The translations under genes were made by a program, and so were the position numbers. From Larix kaempferi (Eukaryota; Streptophyta; Pinopsida; Pinales; Pinaceae), in NCBI GenBank assembly GCA_027924585.1, contig BSBM01000636.1:3736001-3800000 (forward strand): a stretch of 64,000 bases of DNA. Reading direction: 5' to 3'. Below, piece after piece: positions 58,297-64,000 of the stretch; the first letter of the stretch is position 1; the number at the start of each line of letters is the position of its first letter. The notes below the pieces were generated by a model. The model ran no database searches, had not been told where the DNA came from, and saw nothing but the letters and a program-made list of their open reading frames with translations.

Positions 58297-59318
58297 ATGA
58301 CTCCACTGCAGTCATCATATAGCTATGGGCACATTATGTCCTTGCACCATTTAGGAAAGCTATATGGTAAGCTAAAACCTTGCACTGTAAATTTGGAAAC
58401 ATTCCTCGACAATGAAGAGACTCCGCAAATAAGTGAGGTGTCAGGGTGGAAGGAAGAATTGACAAAAATAATTGAAAAGGAAATAAAAAACAACGTTGGG
58501 ATGACAGACACTTGGAGTTTTTTTTTGTTATAAGGTGTTGGCAATCTTAGGAATCTATCTATTGTCATGTTGGGGTAAATCATTAAATAATCTATGGGAC
58601 ACCAGCAACCTGCATTTACTGCATTCTTTTGACTCATAGGTACATCCAACTTTAAATGGAGACATTTGTCATCTTGCCCATCTAAATTTGCAGGTTTCTC
58701 CTGATGTGCTTTTTGTCTGTCACTCTCGATTCCACAACAATGGTTGAGCAGCAGGAGGATTCCAAAAAAAAGGCTTCCCATGAAGGCTGTCACTGGGATT
58801 TCTATGCCAAAGCATCCCTGCTTAGCCTTGAAGGGTCAAGGAAGAAGGGGTTCGAGGATCATTGGAAGTTTCAACAAAGAGGAAAGCATTGGACTATTAA
58901 ACAGAGATTAGGGGAGCAATCTGGAATAGAGAGATGTGAACCATTAGAATGGAAAGACACAAAATATTATCAAGGCCACTGAGATGTTTACCTCAATGCA
59001 ACTGAATACAAGGAAATGCATAAGAAGATAGCAAGTCTGGGTGAGAGAATGGCCAAAGCAGATGAAGATAGAGCAAATTAAAAAATGAATTGAGGGAGAT
59101 AATGAGAGGAGTGTTCTGAGATATGCATGTTTATGTAGGAGGTATGGAAATTACCTTTCAAAAGGCTAAGACTGGATGCCTAAAGGCAAAGGATGAGTGC
59201 AGAAAGGAGCACAAAGATTTAAGGGAAAATGTCAAGAATCTCTTGTCGATGCAAGCACAAGCCCAACTAATAGAGAGATGTGAACCATTAGAATGGACAA
59301 TGCACCATAGAAACTGAC
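58297..59318 (+). pseudogene. Unidentified coding-like remnants
   Basis: Three plus-strand frames (58297-58533, 58704-58982, 59123-59317) have charged, coiled-coil-like stretches such as ETPQISEVSGWKEELTKIIEKEI and KAKDECRKEHKDLRENVKNLL. The word IERCEPLEW is encoded twice (about 58926-58952 and 59269-59295), so part is a duplication. I do not recognise a family. These are the best candidates for cargo or a decayed element protein. Confidence 0.3.
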
Positions 59319-60264
59319 AAAAGTCTAATGAATAGGAAAATACCGAAAGCACATATCCAATATCACTTGATTAAAAATATCTCTCTTGATTTCCAACCTC
59401 TGTTATTTTATAAACATGGCCACACTCCTTCAACCTTGAAGTTGAAACCATCAAAATAAAGAGAAAGAGAAGGGAAATTTCAGATAAGGAGTTTCTTTGT
59501 TATGGGAGAAGTAATAATGCAGAGACACATGTAGGATTTATCTTCTATAGGTGATTAAATATCCAAAAATATAATAGAGGAGAGCGACAAGCAATGAATT
59601 GGGACAAAACCAAGAGATCCCATGGGAAATGACTCTTTGTATTGATAGATTTATCCATGCAATTACATACTAGGGAAGGGTGTTGCATTGACAATATGTC
59701 CAATAACATCCATGAATGTCTGATATGATAGTTAAGTGAGAGATTAATGGGATAAATTGGCAGGATATCAAGGATGCAAGGTTGTATAAGCATAAAGAAG
59801 TGGGTCAAAACTCCAAAATAGCAAGTAAATGGTGAACATAGAAATAAAACTCTAAACAAAGAAGACAATAGCACCAATAAACTCTAAATTGATAACCAAA
59901 CCCTGAGCATAGAAGCTATTTTTTTTTCTGGAAGACATTACGTGAAGTGATGGCAAACCAGGAACAGGATTATTTGTGCACATGTTGAATTTTTCATAGT
60001 GTCGTTGATAAAATGGGCGTAGGGTGAAGTAATGGTGAACCAAGAATGTGTGTCATTTTGTATGGAAAGAAAGGTGTGTGAAGTGATAGGGAACCAGAAT
60101 ATGGAGAGAAAATATGAACTAGAAAGAAACCCAAAATGACAGATGCATGGTGATGCACGTGGCACTTATTTATTCACCCAATAGATGAGGAATCTATTAA
60201 AGTTGATTGTGAGTCAATATTATCCTTTAGTGTGGAATATTGTTGCTCAATATAAACATAGTGT

Positions 60265-60335
60265 TGTCCCGAGCTTAACTGGATAAGGCACATTGCGACT
60301 GCACAGGCTCAACTCCAGTTGAGCATGGACCTGCT
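60265..60335 (+). other. tRNA-like (SINE-type) sequence
   Basis: ACTGGATAAGGCACATTGCGA followed by CAGGCTCAACTCCAG resembles box A and box B of a tRNA-derived SINE head. No cloverleaf closes, and no tail or target duplication was found. Confidence 0.25.
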
Positions 60336-60591
60336 AAGGATCTCGATTGAAAGAATGGACCTAGACAATTACAACAAGATAAAAAAGATGGGAAGCTTTC
60401 TTAAAAAAAATGCCACACCTAGAGTTAACCTATCTATAGACTATTATGTAAGTGAATTCTTTGAGTTGTTGATTAAAAAGGATAATTGTAAGGGAATGGC
60501 CATACTCAGTGTGTTGATGCAATATATTGGATTTCAGCACAAGTACTATATTACAGTTTTGGCATCCAGTAATAACATAATTGAGCAGTAA
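60319..60591 (+). pseudogene. Unidentified 90-codon open frame
   Basis: It reads LDNYNKIKKMGSFLKKN...SEFFELLIKKDNCKGMAILSVL, with a helical look. I recognise no family. It overlaps the tRNA-like sequence at its start, which argues against a real gene. Confidence 0.2.
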
Positions 60592-61269
60592 AATAAAAAT
60601 AAAATAAAAAAATATTGGGCTTTATTTAACACAGAGTCATGGGATCATAGAGGCTGTATCCATGAAAGCTTCACTGTAACCAACCAAAGTGGAGTAAGAA
60701 TTTTAAGATGCTGATATGATCCACCTTTCATTAGGAGCAGAGGCCCATAAATGAGATCCAAAAATTCTAAAATGTTAAATATAGGGTTTGTTTTAAAACC
60801 TTTTTTGATGCAGAGTCTACCTTTAACATCACCAGTGGGAATTCAGTGATGATATATACTGTGCAAACAACCGCCTCCCCCTAGATCAGTTGCCTAGGCC
60901 AAACCAGAGCTCTATATTGTGATTAGTTCTCATAGTCATCGGAGATACATCAAAAATAGGTTTTGACAAAGGTTGAGGAGCTACTCTGACCCGTCCCCCG
61001 TCCTCTAGTGACTACTGCGACCCATCCACGGCCCGTGACCCGTTCTCTCAGCTCTAGTGTGCACTGGAATCTTTGTTTATAAAAACCCAGAAAAAAAAAA
61101 GTATAATAAGATGAACAACACCAGACTATGAGTAATGTGTGCAACCCTCAACCGAGCGGGGTTAGAACCAGCTTCAAATGAATTTGTAGGGGCAAAGCTA
61201 ACTGTCAAACCCTCTCAAACCACGAAGCTAACTATAAAACCATCTCAAACCATGAATTCAACTCCAATA

Positions 61270-61445
61270 TGGGCGAAATTCTCCCAGCAACCACCATTCT
61301 TGAAACTAGAAAGGGCGAAATTGCCCCAAGAAACCACCACGGATGAAAATTGGGGGAAAAAATGCCCCAAGAAACCACCACTGATGAAAATCGAGGGCGA
61401 AATTGCACCAAGCAATCACCCTTCCTCGAAATCGGGGGCGAATGC
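61270..61445 (+). repeat. Right subterminal array, about 41-bp units
   Basis: GGGCGAA recurs at 61271, 61313, 61395 and 61436, with a decayed unit near 61355. Units share CCCCAAGAAACCACCA. Inverted GGCGAA (TTCGCC) lies near 61596. The core matches the left array, in keeping with a shared protein-binding site. Confidence 0.8.
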
Positions 61446-61675
61446 CATTTTGGTGGACTACAATTCGATTTTTGAGCGGGCTAATCCCAAATTGCTTAGT
61501 AAATACGAATTGGCTAATCTATATTGAACTTTTTTTTGCTAAATAAATTGTGGGCTATATTTTAACAATGAAAAAAAAGATTTTAATATAAAAAATTCGC
61601 CCAATAAATTTTAAAACCCCCCTAAAATTCGCACATGGGCTATAATTTGCCCCTAAAATTATCCCTGGTGGTTTT

Positions 61676-62090
61676 CATGGGTTCCAGTCAAACACATACA
61701 AAGAAGGCCTCAAGGGGGATCATCCTAATAGTCCATATGCCCCAGGGATTGGCACTGGTCTTCATAACTATTATGAATATGATTGCAAAGCAATAAAAAT
61801 CAAAATGAATATGGAAATAAAACACATAAGAACACAATACAAGAGAGACACCAATATAGGTGGTTTAATCGATATGGGCTACATCCATGGAAAAACAACT
61901 AGTCCTTCCTTTGTTTAGTTTAGCAAAATGAAGGGATAAAGGCTACACCACATCCACTTCAACATCCTCTTCACTCCCTCATGGTCTCTCTCACACTACA
62001 CAGTCATAATACAATGCCATTTTAAAAAAAGGGTTGCCTTCTAGGGAAAAAAGAACCAACATAACTTTTACTGTCAAATCCATGACCTAT
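61676..62090. other. Flank between the hAT-like element and the LINE
   Basis: No gene or repeat recognised. Confidence 0.4.
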
Positions 62091-62327
62091 TTTTTTTTTT
62101 ACAGAAACAAGTAAGTAGATTTATATTAAAAAGGGAAGATCTGATACAAAAAATGGGAAGACTAACCCCATCAAAAGGAGGGAATTGGGCACCTTGATTC
62201 CAGTCTTTACACTTCGCAAGATACTTAGATACATATATGTCTTAAAAAGAGAAGGAGACTGACTGTTATAACAACTGTTTACACAAAAAGCATATAGGTA
62301 AATAGTAGCTAGAAGAAAAACCATAAT

Positions 62328-62705
62328 TTAGTTCTCTGCTGAGCGACGGGGATTTTTCTTGCTGCTTGAGGTCAAATTCACATTATTCTCCATTCCCAGA
62401 ATGACCGATGGGATGTTGCTCTTGCTGGTCCGGATACATTCCACCTTAGCTTCATCAATCTTGAGACAGCTGTGCATTGTCTCCATCCTGCCAGCAATGC
62501 CTTCAAAATACTCTTTCATTTTGTTATTGTTATTCCTTATCTCAGAGATTTCAATTTGAACAAATGTAGCTAGATGTGAGATGGTTTTCTTGAGGTCTTT
62601 CTGTTCACCTCTCAGCACTCCAACCTGAGCTTTAATGTCTTGCAGATGAGAGAGAAGACCAGGGGGAGGGATTTCAGGTCCACAGGGGGAGTCGAGATTC
62701 ACCAC
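62328..62705 (-). pseudogene. Coiled-coil open frame downstream of LINE RNaseH
   Basis: A 125-codon minus-strand frame begins MVNLDSPCGPEIPPPGLLSH and has a heptad-like stretch (QVGVLRGEQKDLKKTISHLATFV, then a helical segment). It lies in the presumed LINE 3' region. It is not a known LINE domain to me. It may be a captured segment or chance. Confidence 0.35.
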
Positions 62706-63507
62706 ACCTGCATATTCTTCAGTCCCATTCTAGAGTTTGCCAACTACCATTTCCCCAATGTTTCCACCCAACTGATGCAGGGAGCCGAGGTTCGTAGAGC
62801 TACCGAGGAGCTAGTTGTTGGATTCCAACGGGTGCCAGAGTCTCCTTGTTTCTTGTTCTAGACCATTTGACAAGTTGGCCTGGTTCACCAATTGGCCACC
62901 ACCCTAAGGAACCCAACCTCTGTTGTTTTCCATGACATTAGGCCGACACACATGCTTCGATTTGTTTACAAGGCCTTCGTTTTCGCTGCGGCCATTCCCC
63001 TATAACGCTTCCAGTGCAGTGATGTATTGGCTCAAGCCAATGCCATCGGTTACCTGTATGGACGACTTACACTGCCTGTAATTCAACGTAGGGAGGTATA
63101 TTCCAGAAGAGCTTCCATTATCCATCTTGCAACACGATGAATACCTGCAAACCAATTCTTTCTCCCAGAACATTCCAGATTGCATTGGTTGTAAAATGTT
63201 ATCAGCCAAGTGTTTGAAATAGGCCTTTTCTGCCCGACGATTGATGCGCATTGAATTTTCGCATGTTGGGTGGGTGGTTCTAAGCTGCAGACGCCGTTGA
63301 TTTTCCATGATTTTGAGGTACGCAATCTTGTGTAGATTGTGGGTTCGACATTCGATTCCATCAGCCAGGTGGGTGGAATGTTGGAGAGGATGCCAATTAA
63401 TAGGTGCACATTCCAATGTTGACACCCAATGCCAATTTGTAAGGTGGGGATATTGTGTTCCATTCCAATTTTGATTATTTCCCATTCTTTGAATTGAGAA
63501 GAGGGGA

Positions 63508-64000
63508 TTAAGGGACCCATTCCATTGTCGGTTGTTGCCCATTTTTTATCAGGATGCCGCAATTCAGGCCAGCTCCGATATTTGCCATGGAGTCGGCTTG
63601 CTCATTATTGCTTCTCAGAATGTGATAGAGAGAGATGGAGTTGAGCTCCTTTATCTTTTGAGAGAAATGAAATTGGAATTTAGATGTGGGTTGATGATTA
63701 TTCTTTGCAAGTGCCCTTTCTTCTTTGATCACAAGGAGAGAGTCGCCGATTGCAACCAGATCCTGGACGTTGTTTTCCTTTGCGATATCAATTCCTTGAA
63801 GAAGCACACTCCATTATGCATCATTGTTGGTCTTTTTCCATATTCCCCATGCATAGTCCATCAGCTTGTTCCCTTCGATGTCTAGAAGGACTCCCCTCGC
63901 ACCTGCCAACCCAAGATTGCCTTTTGAGGCTCCATCAAAGAAGAGTTTATGCTTCTGACCATTTTTCTTCCAATCCTGAAAATCTTTTGGCTCTAGTCTG
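63508..64000 (-). pseudogene. LINE-type RNaseH domain (RVT_3-like)
   Basis: Minus strand: KLFFDGASKGN supplies the first catalytic Asp, IGDSLLVI the next and SNNEQADSMANIG the last. The position expected to hold the catalytic Glu (in NDA.WS) is a TAA stop at 63814-63816. The frame then runs from an internal Met at 63807 to the stop near 63508 (GQQPTMEWVP). The N-terminal part, including RT, lies outside the window. Confidence 0.75.

Larger units (their letters stand above)
48818..61667. mobile_element. Large hAT-like DNA element, 12.85 kb, apparently non-autonomous
   Basis: Terminal inverted repeats CAGGGATGATTTTA (48818-48831) and CAGGGATAATTTTA (complement of 61654-61667) match at 13 of 14 positions. 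They begin like the Ac-type hAT terminus CAGGGATGAAA. The 8-bp target duplication GTGGTTTT lies at 48810-48817 and 61668-61675. Both subterminal regions carry 40-42-bp tandem repeats with a GGCGAA core. I found no BED finger, transposase or hATC dimerisation domain. The cargo includes a PPR fragment, two TerC-like exons and possible LINE sequence. Confidence 0.72.
62091..64000 (-). mobile_element. LINE 3' end, minus strand
   Basis: An RNaseH domain typical of plant LINE-type polyproteins (63508 to the window edge) is followed downstream by about 1.4 kb. A run of about 11 T on the plus strand at 62091-62101 could be the poly(A) tail. The element continues beyond the window. The 3' boundary is provisional. 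Confidence 0.55.

Noticed and set aside
61135-61527. 130-codon frame across the right subterminal repeats
   Set aside because: It is a translation of the 41-bp array, whose unit is not a multiple of three, so repeats change residues; not a protein repeat.
48818-61667. Mutator-like (Pack-MULE) interpretation of the 12.85-kb element
   Set aside because: A 9-bp duplication (GTGGTTTTC) fits only if the right end keeps an unmatched G; the 8-bp reading with CAGGGAT termini fits both ends and the hAT pattern. Terminal repeats are also much shorter than typical for MULEs.

Overview
The window reads as repeat-rich nuclear DNA of a large-genome seed plant. The PPR fragment, the TerC-like exons and the CACTA, chromovirus and Tat-type protein signatures all fit a plant. 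The stacked, decayed retroelements and near absence of host genes suggest a gymnosperm such as a conifer, but this is inference and a large angiosperm genome is not excluded. I see no intact host gene, no CRISPR, and no convincing functional RNA gene.

Layout. (1) About 1-19412: a degenerate chromodomain-bearing Ty3/gypsy element (Tekay-like chromovirus, + strand) with gag at the left, protease near 8.2 kb, RT-RNaseH-integrase-chromodomain at 13.1-16.1 kb and a 3.3-kb 3' LTR. A complete 6.8-kb Ty1/copia element (1338-8120, 5-bp target duplication CCACA) sits inside its gag zinc knuckle. A second, unresolved LTR-like insertion lies between protease and RT (about 8.7-13.1 kb). (2) 19.4-21.4 kb: remains of a Tat/Athila-type gypsy pol. 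(3) 21.4-27.5 kb: mostly unassignable decayed DNA with a minus-strand spliced pseudogene resembling plant mobile domain proteins. (4) 27.5-28.3 and 47.7-47.95 kb: two halves of a CACTA (En/Spm) transposase gene split by a 19.4-kb gypsy element. (5) 28311-47699: that gypsy element, with 6.1-kb LTRs and an internal gag-protease-archaeal-type RNaseH-RT-RNaseH-integrase region. (6) 48.0-48.8 kb: LTR-like promoter sequence. (7) 48818-61667: a 12.85-kb hAT-like element with 8-bp target duplication, 14-bp terminal inverted repeats and 40-bp subterminal arrays. It carries a PPR fragment and the last two exons of a TerC-like gene. (8) 62.1-64.0 kb: minus-strand 3' end of a LINE with an RNaseH domain.

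The most unusual object is the 28.3-47.7 kb element. Each LTR holds what looks like a complete spliced gene in U3: G-box, TATA-like box, 5'UTR exon, a roughly 659-nt intron with matching splice sites in both copies, and a frame of about 988 codons with two coiled coils. It lies upstream of a second TATA box and polyadenylation signal. Almost all stop codons are private to one LTR, so the frame was probably open when the element inserted. The same LTRs begin with an array of about 22 imperfect palindromes.

Nested order inferred, oldest first: Tat/Athila remnant, then the chromovirus, then the copia element and the 9-13 kb insertion. Separately: CACTA gene, then the giant-LTR gypsy element, then or in parallel the hAT element in flanking LTR-like DNA. 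Coordinates come from reading the sequence by eye. Identity estimates are hand counts.
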